Shown here piece by piece: positions 1 to 13,041 of a DNA stretch of 64,000 nt (positions are counted from its first letter, which is position 1; each line of letters starts with the position of its first letter). Made by a program: the position numbers and the translations under genes. The DNA comes from Plasmopara viticola. Lineage: Eukaryota > Oomycota > Peronosporomycetes > Peronosporales > Peronosporaceae. A model generated the notes under the pieces. The model saw nothing but the letters and a program-made list of their open reading frames with translations, ran no database searches and was not told where the DNA came from. The stretch covers positions 868,001 through 932,000 of the forward strand of contig MBPM02000012.1 in NCBI GenBank assembly GCA_001695595.3, in the 5' to 3' direction.

Positions 1-3000
1 AAAAAGTGCTCCTTTATAATTATTAAGGAAATGGAATTTCTGAATGGAGAACAGACCTAGAGGCAGAAAGCAGAACTCAAATTCGAGATCAAGTAAAGAA
101 GCTCGTTAAAATAAGATTGCTTCGTTAAGTCTGCGAAAATAAGTGCAAGAGACAATTTGGCTAAAACGTGGACCGATGAGAATTATAATATATAAGCACA
201 GTAGCCGACAGCGTCAAAAGCTGATAAGGAGAATGTACTTACTGAGCAGTCTTCGATCAGAGGCAAATACGTCGCTACTGTTGAAGTGAAACGGAACCGG
301 GACATAACAAAGACTTAGGTGGTACTAGACTGCTTTAAGTGCAAAAAGTGTTTCAATGTGTTGGGTGACTTTGGGGTGGAATATGCTATAAGTGATAATG
401 CCAAATGCTTTCGTCATCGAATGTGATTTGAAAATCGGACGACTTTAGGAGTCTAATTTTTTTTGAACATAGAGCTTGAGCCAAAGATTTTAAACTTTGA
501 TCACCAGAAGAGTTGGCGCCGTACAATCTTAGTTAATTATAACACACGCTGGATTACATTTAATAGGGGCGAAAGTTAAAAGATCAGAAATGATAAATTA
601 TCAACGTAGTCTTTACATTGACTATGCCGAATTGGGAAATGTACTGCCACTCGCTCTTTTAAAGCACATGCTTATCCTTTGTTTGCTCTACATCGATGGC
701 ACGACAAAACAACGATGACAGTGTGGATCGGCGCACTCAAGACGGTTTTACCCGGGTGGTATGGCGGATGGCAAGCCATCCTGATTGCTTTCGACCAACA
801 ATTGGCTTAGATGTAGCAAATAGTTGTGAGTTATAGATCTAACATATTTGTCTTCCTTGAATCTCGTCAACTAACCTAAGCCTCGCCTTCTCTGCTCCTA
901 ACGCCAAAACTAAAAAACCCCTCACCATTATTACTTCCTGCCCCTCTAGCATAAAATTCTTCCATGAAGCGAACTTCAATACTTGGTAATTCAAGACGTA
1001 GATGAAAATGAATAAGCGGGACCTATTGAAAGTAGATCATCTGCTAAATTCGCTGGATCGAATGACGTACATGTGCAAATCGAGAAAGGCGCTAGCGATG
1101 ATATGTTATGCGACGGAGCACCCGCAGCTGCTATTAGATTGTTCAGTCAGTGGAGCGCATGATGCAATTGCTGCGGCTTGAAAGCTGGTCTAACTTATAG
1201 AGCTTAGCTAGCAAGCCCTTCCACAAAAACACGCGAATTTGCCAATTAACACGAAATATCTTGACTTATAAAACGAGTGAAGTGACCTTCCTTAGCTTAC
1301 ATAGTGTACTTCTCTATGCCACGTTTCCTGACAGCAAAAACAAAGAAAGGTGGTGATGTGCTCGCTCACTTATACAACGAAAAGACCAGCTGGACGTGGT
1401 TGGCCTCCAGCCACTTAGGATGACACTTTTCGGAAGATTGGACGAGTCATTTGCGTTTATCCTCATAGCTTGAAATCAAAGTCGGACTTGTTGTCTTGGG
1501 AGCTCGTCACGTACACGAAGATCGGATAGAATGGAAAAGATAAGGTACCGGCGTCGATAGATCCACGCACGGCCAAGATTAAGCATATACGATGTAAGGC
1601 AATGAAGGTCAGTGAAGGTAATCAGCGCCTGATAGTATTGGGGAGAACATATATGTGATCGCCAAGTATCGAATTCGAATTCGTGATTACCCGAAGCGAC
1701 AGTAATCGCAGTGCGCGAGTGTCACGCAAAATAATAACCTTGGCGACTTTCTTTCCCCGTTTTGTAGTGTTATATGCTTCGCCGAGTCAATCTTTGTGTG
1801 GTTAATTACCCTTCAGCTCACGACGTACTGGAAAAATGTACATGAAGAATAACGAAATAACAAACCCAGTCAATGTGCTCCTCGTAGACGATGGCGTACA
1901 TCAAGCCCTACACAGCAGCGCTATATCAATAAGAAAGAACGCAGCAACTCATCGAGATTTTCAAAGTGTGGACTAACGAGCCTTTTACTCTTCGTAAAGA
2001 TGAGCAAAGGCAATAGCACGAAGACATTTGAACACCTGAAAAGATGTTTAAGCTGGCTTTCGTAAATTTGACTATACTCTTAAATATAAGCCTCGCACTT
2101 CTTGTCAAACCGAATAAGCAGAAAAATCTTCGTCATAATCGGCCAACATAAGTGCTTGTTTTAATAAAATTGGAATCCAAAGGTCAAGGGTTTTCTGCTT
2201 TTCTAGCTGTTTTCTGCATGGCGAATGCATGTTTTGGCATTCTGTTGCATCTGGTGTCAAGTTATTAACGTGATTTTAAGTGCTCTAATCTAATCTTATT
2301 TATAAGTTCAAATTCCCATTAAACACTTTTCATTCACAAAACATGCAACGATTGCGCACTTCCACAGTTAGAGAAGCCTCTCGACGTAAACTTCTTTAAC
2401 ATTTTTACAATTATAAACAGGCCTTTTGCTCAAGTCACGGCACTGACGTTTGAAAAAGCTGCTGCTCTGGCAGTTAAGACATGGTAAAATCAATGACAAA
2501 TAGAACTATAATCAGTAGCGGACAGCTGGAATTAATTTTGTTGGAAGTGAGCTCTAGCTGGCAAAATACATAGTGAGCATAATCGGCCAGTTTATGTCCG
2601 CAACTACTCGCTACACCATTTGTCGAAGGCAATCACAACAACTTACCCACCCGGGCGCAATTGTTTTCAGTGCGCCTATCCAAATCGTCATCGTTACTAG
2701 TTCGCGCCGTCAAACAACCGCCATTGAACAATATTCGTTAAAACCCATGTAGGAGGTAATCAATTTTGTACAAGGAGCTCCTATTATTGCAATTTTGACA
2801 GCATTTCTCAAAGGCTTGTCGGCCTTTTATACTGAGCTTAGTCCGTCGTGTGTAGAACTGTACAGCCGGGAGCCGGGATGGGCTTTGTCATGAAGTCGAT
2901 GAGATGCCAGACTAAAACCTGGATGGTCAGTTTTCATTAGAGGATTATCGGCTAGTAAATTATACTATTCAAATGCCGATATGCCTATAATTGTGTTTTG

Positions 3001-3539
3001 GCAGAAAAAGTCGGTATGGACTTGTGGTGACCCATAGCGCAGCTCAGTGCACCGACCGGTCTCTAAAGATGATAATAATGTATCGCCAAAGCGGTGACTA
3101 CCAAATACTTTTGCGGCTGCGCGTGGAAGGAATTGATTTACTTCGCATTCCAATCGAGATATAAAAGCCTTTAAAAAGCGTAAAGCGCAAAAATGCTAAG
3201 CAAACATATTATCAAGCTGCCAAAGCGCAATAGAGCTCTTATGGAGCTAATTAAGCTTGATAAAGCTTCTATCGTGCATAATAGTCGACACTAATAACTC
3301 TACTAATAATTAATGGCAAAGTGAGTAAAATGAGACCAAAAAGTTAGGCGCCATTTAACATGGTAAATATGGTATACATTTTAGTAGCAAAGTAGATGTA
3401 TGCGGTGTTAAATGAAGACCTTTGTCTTAGAGACAAGACATACGCTGAAATCATTATCTTAGTGAGATGTTGCACTTGCCCATGAAGGAAAAGAGAAGAT
3501 TTCTTTGACGAAAGATAGAACAAGAGGTACTTAAACTAC

Positions 3540-4930
3540 AATCTGCGCAGAAAAAAAACTGATGAGATCCAAATGGAAGCAACCGCGGCTTCCGCGGACA
3601 AGGGATATTGGTCTTTGATCGAAAATAGAGACTTCACTTCTGGGAACTGAGACAAATGGAAGATTTAGCTGATGCTTGGCTGCATCGAGTGCAAAAGAGT
3701 ACTGGATTGTGTTGGGGACGATCGAGCGGTAGATGCAACAGCTTACAAGAACAAATGCTCACGCCATCGGGCGATTTTCAAACCATACAAAACACCAGAC
3801 GACTTGTAGAAGCTTATCTTTCTAGACTTAAAGCTTTAGCGATAGGTATTAGTCTTCGCCCGTCGGGAACGCTGATGACTTGCAGCTTTGATAAATTATT
3901 ACATACATTGATCTACACTGAGGTTTCCCTTAATGTACACTTGTTCAAAATATTTCCTTTATGAATATCACTTACCGCGCTGGTATCGAGTAGACGTAAA
4001 AATTTCAAAACTTATCAGTGTTACTGCTACCGTATTATTGATACACCCTTGGCCTGTTATGGTGGATAATATAGTTTCAGCCATGAATGATAAATTACTT
4101 CACATATCAGTCTCGAGTTTGGCCTGAACTAGGACAAGCCGCGACGGTGATCGTTTACGCGGTGCCTCTAACGTTGTCTTTGATACGTTTGAAAAATATC
4201 GGAATGTGTGCTGAAGCGTCTAAAATTTATAGGAGTCAAGCGCCATCACGCCGGTTTTCTTGACATGGCTTCAAATTAAGATTGCTGCAAAAATTGCTTC
4301 TTTTATATCTTCGCTTAATATTGTTTGTGACATCGTTATAGCAACAATCAACGAAAACCGACCCGTAACTTTTTTGCTGTCAAAGCCTCTTCAGAACTTT
4401 CGTAACATGTGTCGTTTCTATAAGTAAAACAAGGAAGTATGACAGCGACCGCGATATTTCTTACGGAAAACTATCATGTCGTAAACCTGAGCAAAGACAT
4501 CAGCGCAAAAGGCGTCTGAACACTCTAAACGCGTTAAAATTGATTATTGTAATGCTCTAATGGTCTGTAACAGCAGCCGGTATAAACGCTGTTTCTCAAA
4601 GTGAGTGACACACGCTTTTGCTGCAATTCAAATTTTCAATTATTTTTCGGAAGAAATAGTCAAGACAAGTGGCTGCTCATAGTGGAAGCCAAACTCAAAA
4701 GATCATTTTTAGCTTCTAACCGCCTGCCATGCTGCTCATTTCATTTCTAATATCTACCGTTGTGAACACTTTAATATATAAAGTTTTTATTGGCTGATTT
4801 CGACAACAAAATATATTTGAGATATCGAGCCATGCATAAACTTCTTATTTCAAGACAACCACACGCATCATTTTATAGCCACTAAATGTATCTGAAGTGA
4901 TAGCTCAATTCATGTATTCCCGACATAAAG
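3540..4930. other. Copy-1-specific segment without a recognised gene
   Basis: About 1.4 kb of AT-rich sequence present in copy 1 of the segmental duplication and absent from copy 2. It holds only short open stretches (the longest about 100 codons at 3,656-3,964). None resembles a family I know, and no terminal repeats are obvious. Confidence 0.4.
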
Positions 4931-5366
4931 GAGCCCATTATCGGTGCTGAGGGCGATGAAAAGCGATTGTGCAATGAAGTCGTTTAAAAGATCAGCAAAC
5001 AATATTTAATGAAAGAGCTATCGATAGCTGCATGGCTGAAGAACAATAAACTTTGATAGTGTTGTATTGTACTTTGCGATTGCAAGTGTGGAGCTTGCGA
5101 TCAACCCAGGTACATTATTTTTAATTATGACGTACTAGTTTGCTGCGTATGCTGAAGTGAAGCCGAAAAACGCTTCATTTAGTCAATTTAACGTTTACTA
5201 CGATTTGCTAATATAATGGCGACATTCTGACAAGTTGCGCTGGTTCCTCAAACCCATATAACCTTAGGAACGTTCTTCTGAGTCAAACGCAACACACCAG
5301 CAGTCAGCGCGCGTTTAGTAAGCGACCGAGTCGAATAATCTAAAAAATTGCTTTAAGGGTTGGAGT

Positions 5367-5564
5367 TTAATCACCATCAACTTGTTGTGCTTGCTCGAAA
5401 GTTGCAATCGTCGGAAAGATTATACGTTTGCCTCGAATTAATTCGAATATTAAAGTTGATTTTAACGACCCATGCTCAAGGGTCCTTAACGTGATATCAG
5501 AAGGATTCTGGAATTGTTTAGTAGCAACAGCAGAACTATCAGTCTGTTTCACAAAGACAAGCAA
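5367..5564 (-). pseudogene. Decayed gene with secretory-like N-terminus (copy 1)
   Basis: About 65 open codons that align in the same frame with the longer open stretch at 45,428-45,721 in the other copy of the duplication. Shared features are a hydrophobic start followed by Gln/Thr/Asp, a QFQN tetrad and a C-terminal segment around GKRIIFPT. Here the frame is lost just upstream of the hydrophobic stretch and closes early by a stop. Conservation of frame between two old copies suggests an ancestral coding sequence. The product is unidentified. A secreted protein is possible, but no convincing RxLR or EER motif is present. Confidence 0.3.
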
Positions 5565-6394
5565 TATAACGTACTTAACATTTTTAAAATGTTCATAGAA
5601 GCCAATAATTACAAGAACAGCATTTGGCTAAGTTTCTTTCTTATCGTTACCAGCGAGTTGGTACAACTATGTTGTAGCGTACCTTCTTACAGACTAAGGA
5701 TAATAGTCGGTAAAGGAATATAAAGACGAGCGGTGGTAAAAGGTATGTACGTACCACCAGTAGTGCGCTCAAGAAAATCGACGACAGCGTCCCAAGAAGC
5801 GACCTTTCAGAAAGCACTAGCCATGCAGCAAAACTTGCAATCATTATAGTACAGCTGTTGTCGCTGACAAAGGCGCGCTAAAAGGAAATTGATTTTCAAT
5901 ACATCCTGGGCAACAGAAGTCGTAACCTTCTTAAACAAAAATCAAGCGGATATGGTGGTTATACAACCAACGAACCTCCTTAATCTAGACTGGGGTTTCG
6001 CCGCCTTAATTTATATTCAAGCATGTACTTCCAAGCACTCATTGGCTGTACCAGCATCATCAGCAATCATTTCACGATACGTTAAAGCTGCGACCGTAGT
6101 AGAAGCAGCTCCAGCTCCTAATGAAGGCCAAATGTTAGAGAAGTTACCACCAACACTACGTGGGTCAATAGAAGGTAGTGTTTAAAACTAGCATTAACCA
6201 CACATGTGAGAGGTGATGTCGTCGTAGCAGTAAATGCACCTAAAAAGCATTGTTGTTGATATTAAACTATTGACTCAAACAATTAACTTGATCTCAGATA
6301 GAACACAATGGTATTACGTTTTGCCTCGAAATTTAATACATTTATGACGTTGTAGTTGCGGCACTTTAAGCTCTATAAAAGATTTGTCAGTCGT

Positions 6395-6633
6395 TGTGGA
6401 GGTGTACGATCGAGGAGGAAAAATACGAATTGGATATTTTCGAGTCCTTAGTCCACTATGTGCCACCTCTAAGCCTATCCTTCTAGAAGCTTTTAAAAGC
6501 TTCTTTGTGACGTCATCTGATGACGTAAATTCCAGTGACGTCAGCCTACTACATCATGATTTTACTTATATTGGCCGTAATCCTGTGTCGTCATCCGCTT
6601 GTCCCGCAAAGGTTCAGCGGTGTAATACCGACA
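6395..6633 (-). repeat. 3' LTR of copia A
   Basis: Homologous to 10,512-10,700 and, in reverse complement, to the LTRs of copia C. The inner boundary (6,633) is set by the TGT that begins the LTR on the minus strand. The outer boundary near 6,395 is approximate. It contains three ACGTCA/TGACGT-type sites at 6,508-6,515, 6,521-6,527 and 6,536-6,543. Confidence 0.65.
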
Positions 6634-6719
6634 CTACTTACAGCTTATGCTGGTTGGCCTTAGACCGATGCCACTTGCTTGAAGCAAAAACTTAATTCGC
6701 TAAGTCTTCAATGTATTGG

Positions 6720-9660
6720 TCAACATGCCTGCAAGCTGGCTCTCCTGCGATAAGTACTTCACCACGGTGATGTTTCGGTCCACGTTTTACCAGATGAAGT
6801 AGTGACGAATATCAACGTACTCAGTCCTAGCATTTTAGCGCGCATTGTTGCAAGTTCGATTGCATCTTGGTTGTTTTTTTTTCATATTGACGCAGCTCCC
6901 ACTTGCTCTTGACCGAGATCTCTGATCACTACTCGGACTCAAGGCACTACTTGGGTACACAGGCCCAAAGACATGAACTCCACCTCTGTAGAGCTTAGCG
7001 CCACCGTACGCTGATAATTGAACTTGAATACCACCGGTGCTTCCCAGTCATCACCACCGTTTCTGAATTTAAGTCTCGATCTTTGATGTTACTGTTATAG
7101 TCCGCGTCTGTGTATGCCGTGATCTGTACTTTACCGGCACTTCCATTCTCTAGTCACGCGTCAAATTGAGATAATAACGCATGCAAATGACAGCCTTCCA
7201 ATGTTGCTGACCTGATTTTTTTCAAAATCTTACAGATGTGTGACCACATGTGCTACATCGGGGCGCGTGCAAGTCGTGATGTATAACAAACATCTGATTA
7301 ACGGCCTGTACGGCTTGAGCTTCTAACATGTTTTACAAGGCTTGCCACCGTCTTGACATCTCATCGGCGAGACCTGATCACAATGTCGTCGATGCATCGC
7401 GCTTGTCGCTTCATCGGTGAGCTAGCTTTGCGGTCATGGTTAATCTTCATGCCAAGATATCTTGACCTTCACTTAATTCTTCATTTTGAATGAAATCTAT
7501 AGCGCTGCTGTTACTCCTTCAATCTGTTCGCTCGTCTTGGCGCCCATGATCATATTGTTGACGTAAAAGCATACATAGATGTAGTTACCCTTCTCACTCT
7601 TGACGTAGACGCACTGATCTACCTCACTGCTTCGATACCTACATTGCATGAAAACTAAATCGATAGTCATATTCCACGCACAAGCAGTCAGCTAGAAACC
7701 GTAAATTACCTTGTCCAGACTTCATGTATACGCGCCCTTTAAAATCGCTGTTTCAGAATGCCATATCCACATCCAGCTGTACCATCAAGTAGCCCTTTGC
7801 AACAATCACTGCCAGGGGAACCCGGGATTAATTTTCATTCGCCACGGGTGAGTACGTCTCGAAGAAGTCAACGTCAAACTTTTGTTTGTAGCCCATCGCG
7901 ACGAGTCGAGTCGTGTGGCGCAAAACTTGTCTGAGTTCGTTACGCTTCTTTTCAAGCACCCACCTGCATTTAGTCTATCGAACATCACCAATTTCCGTAC
8001 AAGTGTGGCTCTGAGTCTTTCTATCCACACTCATCGCTGTCACCCGATTCTGAGAGTCGTCGCTGTTTGGTGCCTGCTAATTCGTAGTTATACTCACCAA
8101 CATTAGCAGCATACGCAAGCACAGCCTCAATCCATCTTCGCACGCTTCGCCGTTAGTAGATTGTCGCTGAATCCTTCGTCCTACTCCTCTTTACCATCAA
8201 CCATACCACTCTTTAGCAAAAACACAGCGTCTTTCGATCGTCGTTCCCGCCCCTTTCCGCTTGGAACGTTAGCCTGTTTTTTCCCAGGTGAATGATACGG
8301 TGTTAGTTTCATACCCGTCGTTTCTTCACGTAATAAAATTGATGGCTGAGGTAGATTAAACCCTCCCTCGGGCTCAAATTCATCCAACTCCACGTCTAGA
8401 ACATTAATCTCGACTCCTTTTATGGAATCGTCTCTCCCCTGTCGCAGTTGATAATCGTTCTTGCCAATTGCATCGTCAGCAAGCTTTGCAACATAGATGA
8501 CCGTTCTGGTCTGTGGAGAGTCCGTCGAGTAGATGCCGTTTCGTTTGCGTTCGTCAGTTTGTACCGATCGTATCACTTTGACCTCGGAGCACTTCAAGCC
8601 ATAAACGCAGTAACTCTTGCCACCGTAGCACAGCCGAATAATTCGCATCTGAAGCTGTTAAGGTTGAGCTTTGTTCTATCGGCGTCGTTCCCGCGAACAT
8701 AGCCTCGAGATCCATACACATGTATGGGACCGAATTTTGACTTCTTCTCAAAAGTCGGCTGATGTGGTGTCGCTTCCGAGATTGCCGCGTTTGTAGAGCA
8801 GTTAACGAGCTAAACCGCTCATTTCACTGTGTCTACCCACCATTTCGAAGTCACGTCCTGGAAGTAGATCATGCTTCGTACATTCTCTAGGATAATGCTA
8901 CTTATCTTCTCAGCTGACTCATCCTTTACACAGCACAGTGATGTATTACACCACTCTTGGTGCAAATTTCCGCAACCTTCTTGTTCACGAAATCGATTCC
9001 ATTGTCTGATCTAAGACCACGGCTGATTTATGTAAAGCGCTTAACGTCGTACAGCTTAGCTGCCACCTCGCTGTTGTGCTTAATTTCACAAGCCACCACG
9101 TCAAGAGAGTTATCATCCACGAGAGTATGCACATACTGAGCACCACCCTTTGAAATTGGGTTCATCAGTACCATTACATCCATGTGCACAAGCTCGAGCA
9201 CGTATGATGCTTTGGTCTGAAATTTTGACGAAAATGACTCAGCCGCCCATTTGCTCTCTATGCAGCTTTAAAACGCCTTACTTGATCCCAGGCATGCCAC
9301 GCATCGCACGCCACGTCCTTAAAGCTGTTCTTGTCGGAATTACCCTTGCGAGCGCGCCAAAGTTCCCACACTATCAGCGCTCTTGTACGAATTTTCCTGT
9401 ACTAGCCGTGCCTTTTCGTGCTCACAGTTAATAAAAAAGTTTAAACCAACGTTTTTACCACACGGTTCGTACCCCAAATGACACAGGAAATTTTTTTAGC
9501 CTCAATTCTCATGCATAATGTTGCCAATTTGCCTATAAATCGCAGTCGTCGGTCGAGCCGTGATATGTTTAGGAACACGAGCCAGTTCATCCGCAAGCCG
9601 TCAGTCTAGTTACTTGACTGTATACTTGCGAGGCACTTGCAATTTCTTGTCGTCCACGAT
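6720..9660 (-). pseudogene. copia A pol remnant
   Basis: Readable minus-strand pieces are an integrase region near 9,400-8,800, a 155-codon linker stretch at 8,648-8,181 (containing VIRSVQTDER, matching VTRSVKLDER in copia B), a reverse transcriptase N-terminal segment near 7,910-7,840 (VDFFETYSPVA), a corrupted YVDD box near 7,560, and an RNase H/ADMLTKAL end near 6,780. There is no continuous frame. It is a dead polyprotein. Confidence 0.75.
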
Positions 9661-9699
9661 GGTCGGGACAAGCTTCCAAAACCTCGAACGTGTGCCATC

Positions 9700-10465
9700 A
9701 CACTCCACTATAAATAAGCCATCCAGTACATCATTCTTTTCCTAGGACAAACACAGCATCATCTCTATCGGCATCGTCCCGCTTCGGACAGTTCTCCTGA
9801 AATGTTTAAAATGGCCACACTAAAATCACTCCCCCTTGTAACCACCGATATTCCTCCGCAGACCGCGCCCATCACAACCACTACCTTGGACAGTCCAGCG
9901 CTGACCTTGAAGGTGCGCTCCATTGTATCTTTCTGTCCAAATATCTCACTTTCCTTATGCATATCCTCTTCCGCTTCAGATTGCAGAATACCCTTAGCGT
10001 TCTTTAGGATGGATTACATGAGCTCGTACTCCGTAAGGAGACTTCCTGGTCGGCTGACACACCTCATCCATGGTCTCTCCCAGGCTCTGCATCCCACCGA
10101 TCAGTTTGGCGAACGAGTCGAGGTGATTGGCCATGGAAAATGCACTCTCCATTTCGAACTCATGGAGCTGCCGTATCACCGTGGCACGATTGTGCAGCGT
10201 GCTGCGGTTGTAGAACTACCACAGTGTCTCCCATGCATCCAAGTCACGCGTCGCAGACCAATCTTAGTCTGGTGTTGCAGCATGAAGGTGGGCGATCATT
10301 CCAGCGCCTTGACTTCGTTCACGAGTCAAACTTTGTTAATCTCGTTCTCAGTCTTAAAATCGTAATATACCCGAGGAGATCATTTCTGGCCAGTGTCATC
10401 CGCTTGTTAAACTCCCAGTGGAAGTTGTCATCACTGCCCAGGAAGACTTCGGCGTGTAAGGGTAT
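9700..10465 (-). pseudogene. copia A gag remnant
   Basis: The minus-strand segment 10,179-9,994 encodes a UBN2/gag-like stretch (RQLHEFEMES followed by HLDSFAKL) matching the gag of copia B and C. Upstream near 10,420 the conserved gag start (HWEFN, then MTLAR) is readable. A zinc-knuckle remnant (GHFK) lies near 9,820, but its cysteines are lost. Stops and frame changes make it non-functional. Confidence 0.7.
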
Positions 10466-10511
10466 GGTGGAAAGGAAGTGGCGCGGAAAGAAAGCTGTGT
10501 GGCTGCGAAGT

Positions 10512-10700
10512 GAACAAATCTAGGTCATTAGCTTGCTCTGTGCAATCTCTTCTTAGATTCTTCAAGTAGCTTTATTATAACGCTATTTGATGACGTCAGC
10601 CTACGACGTCATGTCCTTTCCTGTATTGACCGTAATACTATCCGTAATCTTTTGTCGTCATTCATATGTTCTGCATGCAGTCAGCGGTGTGATACCAACA
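10512..10700 (-). repeat. 5' LTR of copia A
   Basis: It ends (minus-strand start) at the complement of TGTTGGTATCACACCGC and aligns with 6,395-6,633, though diverged and shorter. Two GACGTCA sites near 10,585-10,610 are retained. The lower boundary was inferred from the leader that precedes gag in copia C. Confidence 0.55.
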
Positions 10701-11554
10701 TCAGCACCTAAATGTGACTATTTTTTTTATCCTTTGCTAGGCTGAATGACGTAAGCATCGAGGAGAAAAGTAAATGTCTTGCATTCACTCGGGGAGGATG
10801 CATTATCAATATTGATGACTCCCACGTAATACGGTCCCGATTCAAGTTTAATCAAAAATGGCTTTAACTTGCCAGATGAAATTTACATTAAGCGAGTTGA
10901 TTGGAATGTTTTGGACGAAATTCGCTATATTTATTGCATGCTTCGAAAATGAGCTGAATGGCGAGTCTTGTAAAAAATTCATCATTGAATATGACCCAGT
11001 GAAATTTGCTGAAAATATTATTTGGATCAAGAGAAATCACGTCATGTTTTCCTTTGAGAGTCTCATATCTCATTATTAATGCGTTCATCCAATATATATG
11101 AGAAACACCGGGCTTGCGGTCCGACAAAAATTACTTTGATGGTAAGTGTGAAGCGGCTCCTACAAAGTTTAAACTGAAGATGTACAACCTGAAGCACTTG
11201 AGCTTTCTTACGGGAATTTGCAGAGGATGGAGTAAATCATGGTTGTGTTGCACACAGTAAATCAAATAAAATTCTTGAGAAGATCTAAGATTTTGACCAT
11301 AATATTTTCTATACTCTAATCTACTTTATATTTTGAGCTATAGCAAAAACCGTATCGCGAGATTAAATTTCTCGGCGAGGAAATAGCGCGCTATCTCTTA
11401 AAAAACTTCAAGACTGACGCGCTTGAAAAAAGTGGCTTGATCCTTTTAACAGAAAGACTTGCAAAGTTTTGATTTTGGTAGTGATGTTAGATACAAAGAG
11501 GCTTGAGGAGAATCAGTTTGGGCATAGGTTAGAAAAGGCATTTTATAAGCTTTA

Positions 11555-11725
11555 AAGCTTGCCAAAATTTCGGAAATGCTTAGTAAAGCAGTGGATACCG
11601 CTGAACCGGTTTCAACTACCTTGCTGGGAGCTTTCATAGCAGCAGTTTCTTTTAGAGCTGCCATCTACCTGATGACAACAACGATAGCGACAGCAACTCG
11701 CAGAAGAAGGAAAATCGAAGTCTAG
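11555..11725 (+). pseudogene. Unidentified coding-like remnant shared by both duplication copies
   Basis: An open stretch of 56 codons (KLAKISEMLSKAVDTAEPV at its start) without a clear start codon. Copy 2 keeps the same frame at about 51,795-51,930 with one internal stop. Downstream, both copies also keep an AIARA...RPLVARYF-like run (about 11,940-12,030 and 52,170-52,260). The family is not recognised. It looks like a helical protein gene that decayed before or after the duplication. Confidence 0.25.
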
Positions 11726-12864
11726 TAACTGATTTTAAGAAGAAGGCTAAGCAATTGCAGATGCTCATGATGCTGATGATGCCGATGATACTTATGATGT
11801 TTTTAATTTTATGTAAGACAAGAACTGGGCATTAAGACTTTGTTGAAGAAATTCGTGGCAAAATTCGTCGATGAAACAGCGTGGGAATTCCAACAAGTTA
11901 GCGCCTGCTTATTACTTTACAAAACGTTAGGTTTGTATGGCAATTGCTCGTGCTACAGAAATTCGGCCTTTGGTTGCCAGATATTTTTGTTTGATTGGAT
12001 CAGCAAACAATATTCATCACTAATGAACGTTTTATTAGGCGAAGCAGAGGCACAATTAATACGAAAAACCCACAGAATCCGACCTTTTACTTTTGTTTGA
12101 TTATTTATGCTGATAATTAGAATTGAAGGAAAATCATCGCGGCAACTAATATACACATTTTTATCCCACTTTAAGCTAAAAGCCTAATTGCAGTGGCTTT
12201 CCACGATCGGAAGCACTTAGGATGTCACCAAAAGTAATGTAATAATACTTGATAAGATCGCAACGAAAAGCATAACTTGAAAGTGAACGCATTTGTAAAT
12301 TAGGTTTTGGGAGGTGAGCAGAAGCAACAGGCTTAAAGATGAATGGACATAAAGCAGATATAAAGTCTACCACTTCTATAGTCTAGATCATTGATTATGA
12401 TGCCAGGAACGTGCAGTGAGAATAGACGCTACCGTGTTGTCGATGACAAGTCCTCGCAAAATATAGAAGGATGGTAATTTGTTTGTATGACGCATCTCGA
12501 TACTCTCGCGCGGTTTTATCTGAATAGGTCTTTTTTCTTAGAAAAGGTGGGATATTTCGAGATTGACAGCTGCTATACAAAACTATTTTTCTTAGTCAGA
12601 GCTACTTGGTCATGGATGAGATCATTGAAATCGAGTGTAGACTTCTAAGCTCTGCTAAATGTTAAAGCAAAATATGCTTTGGCAAAATACTTACTGTTGA
12701 TGAGCGTGACATAGTCTATCATCACATAAAGCTACAGAAGAAAAAGGACGTTTGTTGTCTGTAGAAGTTATTGAAGGACGGCTCTGATACAACTTTGACC
12801 GACCGATTGCTTTTGCATCTAGATTAATATCGAATATACATGACTAAATAAAGATCTATGGCCC

Positions 12865-13010
12865 TGTTTAAATTACACCGCTGAATGCATATTGAACAGG
12901 CGGATGGCGTCACATTAATTACGAGTACATCACAGTAAGTAGTTAAACAATGGTAGCCGTTCATTGGTCTAGATAAATATATTCACTTTGGTTTTACTTT
13001 CTACTCAACA
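12865..13010 (+). repeat. 5' LTR of copia B
   Basis: Begins TGTTTAAATTACACCGC and ends CTCAACA. It aligns with 17,109-17,260, the conserved part including the run GGTCTAGATAAATATATTCA. Confidence 0.85.
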
Positions 13011-13041
13011 GGTAAACAGCCGCAATAAGCCTTCCCTCACA

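Larger units (their letters stand above)
6395..10700 (-). mobile_element. Ty1/copia retrotransposon A (degenerate, minus strand)
   Basis: The order read on the minus strand is LTR (about 10,700-10,512), gag (about 10,465-9,700), protease/integrase (about 9,660-8,700), the linker between integrase and reverse transcriptase (8,648-8,181), reverse transcriptase (about 8,030-7,400), RNase H (about 7,100-6,720) and the second LTR (6,633-6,395). Stops and frameshifts occur throughout, and the catalytic YVDD box near 7,560 reads YVNN. The LTR begins TGTYGGTATYACACCGCTGA, closely related to copia element C at 27,095, so A and C are one family. The same insertion, internally deleted, is present in copy 2 (about 49,505-50,964), so it predates the segmental duplication. 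Confidence 0.8.
60..12560. repeat. Segmental duplication, copy 1
   Basis: This block matches 39,710-52,760 in the same orientation and in the same order. Anchor pairs read by eye: 60 with 39,712; 1,741 with 41,290; 2,965 with 42,530; 3,420 with 42,985; 4,940 with 45,070; 5,281 with 45,405; 5,890 with 46,010; 6,290 with 49,400; 9,735 with 50,320; 11,100 with 51,300; 12,400 with 52,620. The match may continue left of the window. The copies are clearly diverged, with many substitutions and small indels, so the event is not recent. Copy 1 keeps a longer version of the shared copia element and carries about 1.4 kb (3,540-4,930) absent from copy 2. It lacks the CRN gene and the second copia fragment present in copy 2. 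Confidence 0.85.

Noticed and set aside
9150..9431. 93-codon plus-strand ORF
   Set aside because: Antisense of the minus-strand copia A integrase remnant. The similar ORF at 46,424-46,810 (minus) is antisense of copia D in the same way.
11760..11800. GATGAT-rich tract as a regulatory or coding repeat
   Set aside because: Short imperfect trinucleotide run, also present in copy 2. No evidence of function.
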